25,567 bases of DNA from JAKAWQ01 sp035549615 (GCA_035549615.1 DASZQO010000133.1:1-25567), one strand, 5' to 3'; shown: positions 1-7,337, counted from the first letter of the stretch. Translations and numbers: made by a program. Notes: generated by a model from the sequence alone, not told the origin.

Positions 1-599
1 ACGGGAAGCAGCGGATTCATATCATGAGAGGAAAGCAGAACCGTGATTCCGTGTGCTGTGGAAAGCTGGCGCAGCAAAGCCACAATCTCGGCAGTACCAC
101 GCATGTCGAGATTGGCCAGAGGCTCGTCGAGCAACAGAAGCCGGGGACGGCGGACCAGCGCATGGGCGATCAGAATCCGCTGCTGCTGTCCGCCGGAGAG
201 ATTGCCGATCCGCTGATCAGCGAAACTTTCGGCGGCGACGAATTCGAGCATCTCATCGACACGTCTACGGCGTTCCCGCGAGGGGAGCGGCAGGCCGAGC
301 CGATGCCCATCGAGGCCAAGTGCAACAACATCGCGCGCGCGCAGCGGCATGGCGGGATCGAGAGAGATTTTCTGCGGCACATAGCCGATCGAGCGGCCGG
401 TTCTGAGCCTGCCCGAGTCAGGTGAGAGAAACCCGAGGATCGTGCGCAGAAGCGTGGTCTTGCCGGAGCCGTTCGTTCCGATGAGGCCGCAGAACTCACC
501 GGCGCGCAGGGTGAAGCTCACCCCATCGAGGACCACTCGGCCGGGGAACGAGACGCTCAGCCGCTCAACCGCGAGCACCTCGTCCCTCTGATGCCTCAT
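1..599 (-). CDS. Metal (Zn/Mn-type) ABC transporter ATP-binding protein, partial
   Basis: ATPase of a ZnuABC/MntABC-like metal importer on the cytoplasmic face. The reading frame is open from ATG at 599 to the window's left edge, giving 199 visible residues and lacking the C-terminus. Seen directly: Walker A GTNGSGKTT (residues 41-49), signature LSGGQ (134-138), Walker B LLLLDEP (164-170) and the switch histidine in SSHD (192). Its ATG overlaps the stop of the upstream solute-binding protein gene in an ATGA arrangement, so the two are translationally coupled. The membrane permease is not in view and probably follows beyond base 1. Family membership is firm. The Zn versus Mn choice rests on the neighbouring binding protein and operator and is not settled by this gene. 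Confidence 0.9.
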   Translation of the reverse strand, partial: MRHQRDEVLAVERLSVSFPGRVVLDGVSFTLRAGEFCGLIGTNGSGKTTLLRTILGFLSPDSGRLRTGRSIGYVPQKISLDPAMPLRARDVVALGLDGHRLGLPLPSRERRRRVDEMLEFVAAESFADQRIGNLSGGQQQRILIAHALVRRPRLLLLDEPLANLDMRGTAEIVALLRQLSTAHGITVLLSSHDMNPLLP

Positions 600-1582
600 T
601 GCCGGCTTCCCGCCTGGAGCGTCTCCGTCGATACCTTGTCGGCGACCGCTTTGCGCAAGGCTTCGACCTCCGCCACCATCCAGGACTGATAATGATAGCC
701 GCTCGGCATCGTCTCATAGACGCCGACCACGGGAATCCCGTTCTTCTTGGCGAGGTTGAGGAAGGATTGGGTGAGGGAATCCGTCACCTGCTGGTTATAG
801 ACGAACACCCGCACCTGATGTGCGCTGAAAAACGTATTCTGGGTGGTCACATCCTGCGGGGAAGGGTCGGTGCCGTTCATGATCGCTGCCTGGAGGCTGA
901 AAGGTGTTGCAATATCGCAACCGGCAGCCTGAAGCATATAATCGGCGACCGGTTCGGTCACGGCGATCTTCGTGCCCCCATAGCGCGCCTTGAACGATGC
1001 GATGGAAGCGCGCCAGGGCTTTAGCGATTCGTCAAACTTCGTTTCATTGGCGTCGAAATATGCGGCCTCCGCCGGGTCGAGCGCGGAAAGGCCGGCGGCC
1101 ACCGCCTTCGCGATCACCGGCATCGTTTTGGGATCGTACCACAGGTGCGGATTGGGCGTGCTGTCCGGCAGGCCCAGAAGCCGCTGAGCGTCGATCACCT
1201 GGCGTTTGCCGTTCGGCGCAGCGGCGATGATCCTGTCGGCCCAGGAATCATAGCCCAGCCCGTTCTTGACGATGAGGCTGGAGGCAGCGATCTCCTGTGC
1301 GACCTTGGGGCTTACCTCGAACGTATGCGGATCGGTGTTGGGGTCGGTCTCGATCGCGGTAACCTGGACATCGCGCCCGCCGATCTGGGAAATGACATCC
1401 GCATACTCGTTCTCGACACCGACGGCTCGGATGATCGTCCCGGCGGCGAGAGCGCGGCCATAGCCAAGCGTGGTCATGACAAGCGCGGCCACTATGATGC
1501 TGATCGCCCGTTCCCGCTGAAAACGCTGGGAGCTCCCCTGCCTTAGGGAATTTCTGAAAATCGAATCATAGCACAGTCTCAT
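596..1582 (-). CDS. Zinc/manganese-type ABC transporter substrate-binding protein (ZnuA/TroA family)
   Basis: Periplasmic cluster A-I metal-binding protein of 328 residues that delivers Zn2+ or Mn2+ to the importer encoded downstream. The start at 1582 is chosen because GGAG lies about 8 nt upstream; the reading frame extends 30 codons further but without a ribosome site. The N-terminus is unusually long (about 25 residues, with several Arg) before a hydrophobic export segment at about 27-47 ending in ALA. Likely metal ligands are His85 (DPHTFEV), His146 (NPHLWYDP), Glu210 (VTEPVADY) and an acidic residue near 290 (VYETMP). Classical ZnuA has a third His where this has Glu, which is the PsaA/MntC-like pattern, so specificity is open. 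The His-rich loop typical of ZnuA is absent. A Zur/Mur-like box lies upstream. Confidence 0.88.
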   Translation of the reverse strand: MRLCYDSIFRNSLRQGSSQRFQRERAISIIVAALVMTTLGYGRALAAGTIIRAVGVENEYADVISQIGGRDVQVTAIETDPNTDPHTFEVSPKVAQEIAASSLIVKNGLGYDSWADRIIAAAPNGKRQVIDAQRLLGLPDSTPNPHLWYDPKTMPVIAKAVAAGLSALDPAEAAYFDANETKFDESLKPWRASIASFKARYGGTKIAVTEPVADYMLQAAGCDIATPFSLQAAIMNGTDPSPQDVTTQNTFFSAHQVRVFVYNQQVTDSLTQSFLNLAKKNGIPVVGVYETMPSGYHYQSWMVAEVEALRKAVADKVSTETLQAGSRQ

Positions 1583-1624
1583 TTTTATCTCCGCCTGGCC
1601 AACACACTGCTTGATGGGAGGAAC

Positions 1625-1650
1625 GCTATAACATAATGCCCTCGCGTCAA
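1625..1650 (-). promoter_or_regulatory. Putative promoter of the metal uptake operon with TATAACAT half-site
   Basis: Read on the minus strand, TTGACG (1650-1645) is a good -35. It is followed 14 bp later by TATAGC (1630-1625), a shorter gap than usual, so the -10 assignment is tentative. The -10 region is embedded in ATGTTATA (complement of 1627-1634), the same 8-mer found in the palindrome at 1656-1672 in the opposite orientation. A repressor bound here would cover the promoter. The start codon at 1582 is about 43 nt downstream. Confidence 0.4.
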
Positions 1651-1655
1651 GCCGA

Positions 1656-1672
1656 ATGTTATAATATATCAT
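1656..1672. promoter_or_regulatory. Zur/Mur-like operator palindrome
   Basis: The 17-bp element ATGTTATAATATATCAT pairs at 7 of 8 symmetric positions around base 1664. The TGTTATA half-site and AT-rich centre match the general pattern of Zur (and Mur/Fur-family) boxes. It sits just upstream of the -35 of the metal uptake operon and about 250 bp before the divergent porin gene, so it could serve one or both. The regulator gene is not in the window. Confidence 0.55.
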
Positions 1673-1832
1673 ATCTTGCGTCAGGCAACTGGTCGAAAAG
1701 ACAGCGGAAGCCCTTCCCGCAAACCCGCTCTTTCAAAGGGTGCCCCCCGGAGAGTGCTGTTCGGGGATGGCGCGGGAAATCAGGAAACCGCGTGTTGGTG
1801 GAGACAAATGGGGTGGAGTCCAGGATGCGCTC

Positions 1833-1861
1833 TTGACGGTGAGAGGGAGTTTGTTGTTAAT
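1833..1861 (+). promoter_or_regulatory. Candidate promoter for the porin operon
   Basis: TTGACG (1833-1838) is followed after 17 bp by GTTAAT (1856-1861), a fair sigma70-type pair. Transcription would begin near 1868 and leave a leader of about 58 nt before the porin start at 1926. The rest of 1683-1925 holds no convincing gene; a 14-codon open frame at 1885-1929 is discussed in the findings. Confidence 0.35.
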
Positions 1862-1925
1862 GCGAGTAAGTCGCAATTGCGTTTATGAAGGAGACCGTGA
1901 CCGGAATGATGAAAGGCCCCCACGA

Positions 1926-3404
1926 ATGACCGTCACCACGGACCGGTTCGCGATGAACGGCGGCACAGTCGCCCGCGTGCTTCTGGGCGCCGGCCTCTTC
2001 TCCGTCTGCGCCCTCGCCGCGCCCGACAGGGCGGCCGCCCAGGCAGGTCCTGCTACGCCGGGGGCGAGCGAACCCGGTTTTCTGGCCAATCTTTTCTCCG
2101 ACTCACGCAACAACCTTCTCGGTGATATGGGCGGCGTGCGTACCGTGCTCGGCGATTACGGCATCACGCTCAACGTCACGGACGCCGAAACGCTGCTCGG
2201 CAACGTCTCCGGCGGCGTGAAGCAAGGTGCGGCCATGCAAGGGCTGACCACCGCCACCTTGCAGATCGATACCGGCAAGGCCTTCGACCTGCCGGGCGGC
2301 ACATTCAACGTGAGCGCGCTGCAGATTCACGGGAATAACGATTTCAGCGCCTCCTTCCTCGACAATATCCAGACCGCCAACGGCAACGAGGCGGAGAACT
2401 CAACCCGGCTCTGGGAACTTTGGTACGATCAGGCCTTCGCGAACGGCAATTTCGATATCAAGCTCGGCCAGCAGAGCATCGACCAGGAATTCATGGTCAG
2501 CCAGTATAGCGGCCTCTTCATCAACACAATGATGGGCTGGCCGGCGCTTCCCTCCAATGATCTCTTCGGTGGGGGGCCCGCCTATCCGCTCTCGTCGCTC
2601 GGCGTGCGCTTGCGGGCGAAGCCTGCATCCGACCTCACGGTCCTGGCCGGTGTGTTCGACGACAACCCCGGTGGCGGCGCGTTTGACGCAGACGCACAGG
2701 CGCTGGACGCCGGAGGCACCAAGTTCAACCTCAATACCGGCGCCCTCTTCATCGCCGAGCTGCAGTACGCCCTCAACCAGCCCGCCCTGGGCGATATGGA
2801 TTACGGCAACGCACCCTTCGGAGGCCTGCCCGGCACCTACAAGCTCGGTTTCTGGTACGATACTGGGTTTTTCCCGGACCAGGAATTCGACAATACCGGC
2901 CTCTCTCTGGCCAATCCGGCCAGTACCGGCATTCCCGGAATGAACAAGGGCAATTACAGCTTTTACGGGGTGATGGACCAGATGATCTGGCGTCCGAATC
3001 CCCAGAGTTCGCGCACGCTCGGCATTTTTCTGCGTGCGATGGGCGCGCCGTCGCAGCAGAATTTCATCACCTTCAGCGCCAATGGTGGATTGGTGCTTGC
3101 CGATCCTCTGCCCGGCCGCGACAATGATTCACTTGGGCTTGGTTTCGGCATCGTCAAGGTGAGCAGCGCTGCCAGCGCGCTCGATCAGCAGACAGCCTTC
3201 TTCACGGGCTCGCCCTTTCCCGTCCGCAGCACGGAGACCTTCCTGGAGTTGACTTATCAGTTCCAGGCGGCGCCCTGGTGGCAAATCCAGCCGGACTTTC
3301 AGTATGTCTTCAACCCCGGTGGCGGCATCCAGAACCCGAACAACCCTTCGGCCCTTGTCGGCAACGAAGCCGTTATCGGCTTCCGTACTACCGTCACCTT
3401 CTGA
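1926..3404 (+). CDS. Carbohydrate-selective porin, OprB family
   Basis: Outer-membrane beta-barrel of 492 residues, related to OprB porins that let sugars and other small solutes through. The start at 1926 has AAAGG 9 nt upstream; a later ATG at 1953 is possible but has no ribosome site. The N-terminus has a basic/hydrophobic export signal (about residues 1-38, ending RAAAQA). After it comes the family's typical opening (FLANLF, LLGDMGGVR, the alternating LTVTDAE-like strand) and a Trp/Tyr-rich barrel with LGQQSIDQEF and ending in the aromatic strand GFRTTVTF, with terminal Phe as expected of OMP assembly signals. It heads a likely operon with the NHL-like and DyP peroxidase genes. The real substrate is unknown. 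Confidence 0.87.
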   Translation: MTVTTDRFAMNGGTVARVLLGAGLFSVCALAAPDRAAAQAGPATPGASEPGFLANLFSDSRNNLLGDMGGVRTVLGDYGITLNVTDAETLLGNVSGGVKQGAAMQGLTTATLQIDTGKAFDLPGGTFNVSALQIHGNNDFSASFLDNIQTANGNEAENSTRLWELWYDQAFANGNFDIKLGQQSIDQEFMVSQYSGLFINTMMGWPALPSNDLFGGGPAYPLSSLGVRLRAKPASDLTVLAGVFDDNPGGGAFDADAQALDAGGTKFNLNTGALFIAELQYALNQPALGDMDYGNAPFGGLPGTYKLGFWYDTGFFPDQEFDNTGLSLANPASTGIPGMNKGNYSFYGVMDQMIWRPNPQSSRTLGIFLRAMGAPSQQNFITFSANGGLVLADPLPGRDNDSLGLGFGIVKVSSAASALDQQTAFFTGSPFPVRSTETFLELTYQFQAAPWWQIQPDFQYVFNPGGGIQNPNNPSALVGNEAVIGFRTTVTF

Positions 3405-3454
3405 GGCACGCCATGGGGGCCATTCCAGAAATCCGGAGCGGAGGAGAAGGATCG

Positions 3455-4585
3455 ATGAAAATCCGCTATACTCTGATATCGTTCGCATCGGCAGTCTCTT
3501 TGTCATTCGCGTTTCTGCCGTACGGCGCGCGCGCGCAAAACACGCCGGGCTTCCTTTCGTCTATCCATCATCACACGACACTCACTTCGACCGTGCCGGA
3601 CAATGGGGATCAAAATCCCTACGCCATTGCAGTTGCGCCGATCTCAGCCGGCAAGGTCCGGCAGGGTGATGTCCTGGTTGATAATTTCAATGACAAAAAC
3701 AACCTTCAGGGCCTTGGCACCACGATCATCGACTATGATCCCTCGGCCAAAACAACGAAACTCTTCGCCGCCATCCCGCGTCATCTCGCACAATGCCCCG
3801 GGGGCGTCGGACTCACCACGGCGATGACGATGCTGAAATCAGGCTGGGTGATCGTTGGCAGCCTGCCCAGCAATGATGGCACCACCGCAACCAAGGGCCA
3901 GGGCTGCCTGATCGTGCTCGATTCCCAAGGCCAGGTTGCCGGCACCATCACCGGCCCGAATCTCAACGGACCGTGGGGGAATATGGCGGTTGCCGACAAC
4001 GGCGATACGGCAACCCTTTTCGTGAGCAACACGGGCTTTGGCGTTGGTCCCGCGACGGATGACAGCCCGGTCGTGAACAAGGCGAGCGTTGTGCGCCTCA
4101 CCCTTTCGATTCCCGAGGGCAAGCCGCCTGCCGTCACCAACCAGACAGTGGTCGCCGATGGTTTTGGCGAACAGGCGGATAAGGGCGTGTTCATCATCGG
4201 CCCGACCGGGCTCGCGCTCGGCCGAGACGGCGTGCTCTATATCTCCGATGCGGTCGGCAATCGCATCGCCGCAATCCCCGACGCGCTCACCCGCACGACG
4301 AGTGCCGGCACCGGCAAGGATGTGACCAAGAATGGGCTCCTTCAACGGCCGCTCGCGCTGGTCATGGCGCCGGACGGGCATCTGCTGACGACAAATGGCC
4401 TGAACGGAGAAGTTGTCGAGATTGATCCCGCGACGGGCAAGCAGCTCTATGCGCAATGGATCGATGTCGATAAGGCGCAAACGCCGCCTGGCAGTGGCGA
4501 TCTCTTCGGCATCGCCATGACATCTTCTGGTGACGGGTTCTATTACGTCGAGGACGACGTGAACACGCTCGTGCTCGCGCACTAA
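3455..4585 (+). CDS. Exported NHL-repeat/beta-propeller protein
   Basis: Predicted periplasmic protein of 376 residues. The start at 3455 is supported by GAGGAGAAGG just upstream; the reading frame runs further up only by overlapping the porin gene. A signal peptide covers about residues 1-27 (hydrophobic core, then YGARA-Q). The mature part repeats propeller-like blades, e.g. GPTGLALGRDGVLYISDAVGNRI and later RPLALVMAPDGHLLTTNGLNGEV, the NHL/SMP-30 pattern of a hydrophobic strand, Asp-Gly turn and Asn-Arg end. No enzyme-specific catalytic set could be assigned, so lactonase activity is only one possibility; a scaffold or ligand-binding role is equally open. The gap of 50 bp to the porin and 15 bp to the peroxidase suggests one transcript. 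Confidence 0.8.
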   Translation: MKIRYTLISFASAVSLSFAFLPYGARAQNTPGFLSSIHHHTTLTSTVPDNGDQNPYAIAVAPISAGKVRQGDVLVDNFNDKNNLQGLGTTIIDYDPSAKTTKLFAAIPRHLAQCPGGVGLTTAMTMLKSGWVIVGSLPSNDGTTATKGQGCLIVLDSQGQVAGTITGPNLNGPWGNMAVADNGDTATLFVSNTGFGVGPATDDSPVVNKASVVRLTLSIPEGKPPAVTNQTVVADGFGEQADKGVFIIGPTGLALGRDGVLYISDAVGNRIAAIPDALTRTTSAGTGKDVTKNGLLQRPLALVMAPDGHLLTTNGLNGEVVEIDPATGKQLYAQWIDVDKAQTPPGSGDLFGIAMTSSGDGFYYVEDDVNTLVLAH

Positions 4586-4600
4586 GACCGGGGAAATTTC

Positions 4601-6007
4601 GTGGGCAATTGTCCCTTTTCCTCGCGACGAGGCTTTCTGGGGGCGACGGGCGGCCTGCTCGCCGCCTCGGCACTGACCGGCCGGGCCGCGGCGCAGGTGG
4701 CGGAACTCGCCGAGGGCAACCCGGCCGCCAGCGCCGTCGCGGGATCGATCAGCAGTGACGGCAAGGTCCCGTTTCACGGCGTTCACCAGGCAGGAATCGA
4801 TACGCCGCAGCAGACTCATGTCCTGTTCGCAAGCTTCGATCTTGTCACGGACAAGGTATCAGACATCGTCCGGCTCCTGCGTGATTGGACCGAGGCGGCC
4901 ACCCGCATGACGGCAGGCCAGACCGCCGAGACGCTCACCGCCGATCCTTCCATCCCGCCGGCCGATAGCGGCGAAGCGCTCGGCCTGGGGCCACGGCGCC
5001 TGACCCTGACCTTCGGCTTTGGCCCAGGTCTTTTCGAGAAGGATGGCAAGGACCGATACGGGCTCAAGGCAAGAAGGCCGGCGGCACTGGTCGATCTGCC
5101 GAGGTTCAATGGCGATCAGCTCGATCCCGGACATACGGGCGGGGATCTCTGCGTTCAGGCCTGCGCCGATGACAGCACGGTGGCCTTCCATGCCATCCGG
5201 CAGCTCGCGCGGATGGCCGCCCCGAACGACGCCGCCAACGGCTATGGCGGCAAAAAGGCCGGTGCCGCAAATCCCTATGATGCGAAACCGGGCGTCGCGG
5301 TTCTGCGCTGGATTCAGGCCGGTTTTCTGCCCGACAGCCCGCCCGGCGAGACGCCGCGCAATCTGCTCGGCTTCAAGGACGGCACCCAGAATCCCGGCAG
5401 CCCTTACCCCGCCGAGCGCGCGCAGGGCAAGCTGATCGGCAATGGCAGCTTCGCGGATGCCGTCTGGGTCGGTGGCGAGGGGCCGGACTGGATGCGGAAC
5501 GGCAGCTATCTGGTGGTGAGGCGTATCCGGATCGCTCTACAGCACTGGGACAATGTCGAGCTGGATTTCCAGGAGCAGGTGATCGGCCGAAAGAAATTGA
5601 GCGGCGCGCCGCTTACCGGTGGCGGCGAATTCGCTCCGCTCGACCTCGATGCCACAGACAAAGATGGCAATTTGGTGATCGACGACAATGCCCATGTGCG
5701 GTTGGGCGCAGCCTCAAGCAATGGCGGCGCGCGCATCCTGCGCCGCAGCTATTCCTACAATGACGGTCTGGCGATGATCGCCGAACGCTGGCCGCCTTGG
5801 CGCCAAGGCTTGGAAGACGAAGCCGGCCTGCTGTTCATTGCCTATCAGCGTGATCCGCGGACCGGCTTCATCAAGATCTTCGAGAAGATGTCAAAGCTCG
5901 ATCTGCTCAACCAGTTCACGACGCATATCGGCAGTGGGATATTCGCCTGCCCTTGTGGTATCGGAAAGGACGAGTTTGTAGGCCAGAAATTGTTTCAAGC
6001 TATCTAG
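4601..6007 (+). CDS. DyP-type heme peroxidase, Tat-exported (EfeB-like)
   Basis: Dye-decolorizing peroxidase of 468 residues, slightly longer than E. coli EfeB. The start is GTG at 4601 with GGGGAA 5 nt upstream. A twin-arginine signal (SSRRGFLGA, residues 7-15, then a hydrophobic stretch to about 32) sends it folded to the periplasm. Diagnostic residues are visible: GFKDG (257-261) with the distal Asp260, the proximal heme ligand His365 (DDNAHVRLG), the GGDLCVQACADD strand (180-190), RRSYSYNDG (381-389) and the C-terminal FACPCGIG block. EfeB relatives use H2O2 to oxidise porphyrins or dyes, or help iron uptake with EfeO/EfeU, but neither partner is here. The neighbours are instead a porin and a propeller protein, so iron uptake is not supported by context. 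Confidence 0.92.
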   Translation: MGNCPFSSRRGFLGATGGLLAASALTGRAAAQVAELAEGNPAASAVAGSISSDGKVPFHGVHQAGIDTPQQTHVLFASFDLVTDKVSDIVRLLRDWTEAATRMTAGQTAETLTADPSIPPADSGEALGLGPRRLTLTFGFGPGLFEKDGKDRYGLKARRPAALVDLPRFNGDQLDPGHTGGDLCVQACADDSTVAFHAIRQLARMAAPNDAANGYGGKKAGAANPYDAKPGVAVLRWIQAGFLPDSPPGETPRNLLGFKDGTQNPGSPYPAERAQGKLIGNGSFADAVWVGGEGPDWMRNGSYLVVRRIRIALQHWDNVELDFQEQVIGRKKLSGAPLTGGGEFAPLDLDATDKDGNLVIDDNAHVRLGAASSNGGARILRRSYSYNDGLAMIAERWPPWRQGLEDEAGLLFIAYQRDPRTGFIKIFEKMSKLDLLNQFTTHIGSGIFACPCGIGKDEFVGQKLFQAI

Positions 6008-6140
6008 AGTGTCATACACTTCGATAGAGTTTCAGAGAGAAGGAGGCTTCTTTTTTTGAAGAAAAGGCGCAAGAAGACTTTTCTCCGTTTTCCGCGTCCG
6101 GTGCCTGCCGCGGCCTCCGAATGAAAGGATGAAAATTTGT

Positions 6141-6166
6141 CCGTTCTTTCTCTCAAGAAAGAACGG
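6141..6166. terminator. Perfect 10-bp hairpin downstream of the DyP operon
   Basis: CCGTTCTTTC (6141-6150) pairs perfectly with GAAAGAACGG (6157-6166) around a 6-base loop. The following bases CCTCTCTTCTTC are pyrimidine-rich but not a clean T run, so it may be a terminator or an RNA 3' end stabiliser. A weaker hairpin (AGAAAAG 6060-6066 with CTTTTCT 6078-6084) lies closer to the stop at 6007. Confidence 0.45.
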
Positions 6167-6199
6167 CCTCTCTTCTTCACTTACCACATTGGGCTTGGC

Positions 6200-6238
6200 A
6201 GAAGGTTCATATCACCTTCTCTATGTGGACTATGTGGA
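6200..6238. repeat. Short hairpin followed by a 9-bp tandem repeat in the intergenic region
   Basis: AGAAGGT (6200-6206) pairs with ACCTTCT (6214-6220) around a 7-base loop, and CTATGTGGA follows immediately twice in tandem (6221-6229 and 6230-6238). Together with the hairpins at 6060-6084 and 6141-6166 this is the recognisable content of the 349-base gap 6008-6356. No gene with a ribosome site was found there. The role is unknown. Confidence 0.5.
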
Positions 6239-6356
6239 ATTTGTATGTCCTCCCGGACACGCATTGCCGCGCTGATGGTCGGATTTTGTCTCAGAGAAAC
6301 CATGATTGCCGACCAATTCGGATGTCCTGGATCATCCCTTGCCACAGAGAGATGCT

Positions 6357-6731
6357 ATGCATCCTTCGAGATTTTCGCGCGTGGCGGCGGCGATTGCGAT
6401 GGCCCTCGCGCTTGCAACGCCGGCCGCGGTTCCCGCGCTGGCACAGCCCTACCATCCCCCGCCGGGACATGGCGGACCCCCGCCGGGTTGGCACGGCGGG
6501 CCTCCCCACGGCTGGCACGGTCCACCACCACCGCCCCACTGGAGCGGGGGATGTTATAACTGCAACAATGGTGGGGCCGCGATCGCCGGCGCACTGCTCG
6601 GGCTTGGGGTCGGTGCAGTGATCGGCGGGGCAATCGCAAGCTCGGCGGCACCACCGCCCCCGGTCTATTACGCTCCCCCACCACCCGCCTATTACGCCCC
6701 ACCACCGCCCGCTTACTACTACGGGTATTGA
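6357..6731 (+). CDS. Secreted Pro/Gly/Tyr-rich protein with glycine-zipper segment
   Basis: Small envelope protein of 124 residues. The start at 6357 is chosen because it begins a clear signal peptide (about 1-30, ending PALAQP) and has GAGAGA upstream; a longer frame from 6306 adds no ribosome site. The mature part has three regions: a Pro/Gly/His/Trp repeat region (PPGWHGGPPHGWHGPPPPPHW), a two-cysteine spot (GGCYNCNNGG), a Gly/Ala hydrophobic segment with the small-xxx-small spacing of glycine zippers (GAAIAGALLGLGVGAVIGGAIA), and a Tyr/Pro tail with PPPPAYYAPPPP repeats. It is 13 bp before the Spy-like gene and shares its strand, so both likely act in the envelope. Its biochemical function is not known to me. 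Confidence 0.75.
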   Translation: MHPSRFSRVAAAIAMALALATPAAVPALAQPYHPPPGHGGPPPGWHGGPPHGWHGPPPPPHWSGGCYNCNNGGAAIAGALLGLGVGAVIGGAIASSAAPPPPVYYAPPPPAYYAPPPPAYYYGY

Positions 6732-6744
6732 GGAGAGCATTGCC

Positions 6745-7209
6745 ATGAATGGTAAATTCCACCTGGCACTCCTGGTGCTGCTCGCGCCCCTGGCCTTGCC
6801 CGTGGGCGCACTGGCCCAAAGCCAAGCTCAGACGAACCAGGCGCAGGCGGCGCCCAGCGGGCCCGAGAGTGTGCAACAATATATTGACCAGTTGCATGCA
6901 ACGCTGCAGATCACCCCGGCCCAGCAGCCGCAATGGGACCGCTTCGCCCAAGCGATGACGGCGAACGCGGAGAGCATGCGCCAGGCCTTTGCCCAGCGCG
7001 GCGCCGCGCTCGGGACAATGAACGCGGCGCAGAACATGCAGTCCTATGCCGAACTTGCGGCTTTGCATGCCAGGAACATGCAGACACTGGCGAATGCCTT
7101 CCAAGCGCTTTACGCGACGATGACACCTGCGCAGCAGCAGAATGCCGATGCGGTGTTCCGGGCCGAGGGCGCCCCGATGGGGCATCATCATGAGACAGCT
7201 TCCCAATGA
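6745..7209 (+). CDS. Spy/CpxP-type LTXXQ-motif periplasmic protein
   Basis: Small helical periplasmic protein of 154 residues. GAGGAG stands 8-10 nt before the ATG. A signal peptide occupies about residues 1-24 (ending GALA-QS). Two LTXXQ-like motifs are visible, ITPAQ at 56-60 and MTPAQ at 126-130, spaced as in Spy/CpxP proteins, which bind unfolded proteins or sense envelope stress. The region between is rich in Met, Ala, Gln and Asn. The C-terminus carries GHHHE (146-150), a possible metal-binding tail. It sits in an apparent two-gene operon with the Pro/Tyr-rich protein, and a strong hairpin begins 14 bp after its stop. Chaperone activity is inferred from the family. Confidence 0.78.
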   Translation: MNGKFHLALLVLLAPLALPVGALAQSQAQTNQAQAAPSGPESVQQYIDQLHATLQITPAQQPQWDRFAQAMTANAESMRQAFAQRGAALGTMNAAQNMQSYAELAALHARNMQTLANAFQALYATMTPAQQQNADAVFRAEGAPMGHHHETASQ

Positions 7210-7223
7210 GCTTCTGGCCTGTA

Positions 7224-7251
7224 GCGCCGACGCTCACAGGAGCGTCGGCGC
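7224..7251. terminator. Strong GC-rich hairpin after the Spy-like gene
   Basis: GCGCCGACGCTC (7224-7235) pairs perfectly over 12 bp with GAGCGTCGGCGC (7240-7251) around the loop ACAG. Only a short T run (TTTT at 7265-7268) follows, some 13 bases later, so it is a factor-assisted or imperfect intrinsic terminator. Its position right after the operon supports a 3' end role. Confidence 0.6.
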
Positions 7252-7270
7252 CGTGACCGGGCGGTTTTCT

Positions 7271-7296
7271 GGAGTCCGGATTCTCTGACGGACTCC
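7271..7296. other. Second hairpin upstream of the glycosyltransferase operon
   Basis: GGAGTCCG (7271-7278) pairs with CGGACTCC (7289-7296) around a 10-base loop and is followed by TTCT. It lies 20 bp after the terminator hairpin and 41 bp before the next start codon. It could be a second terminator or part of the leader of the glycosyltransferase transcript. Confidence 0.45.
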
Positions 7297-7337
7297 TTCT
7301 CCGAGACTCACATTCTCTGAGATAAACTGGGCCGCGC

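Noticed and set aside
2103..2330. A 75-codon minus-strand frame inside the porin gene
   Set aside because: Opposite a well-supported porin; no ribosome site or motif.
3839..4819. A 326-codon minus-strand frame opposite the NHL-like and DyP genes
   Set aside because: Its product resembles no protein and the plus strand shows a signal peptide and blades; it is a shadow frame.
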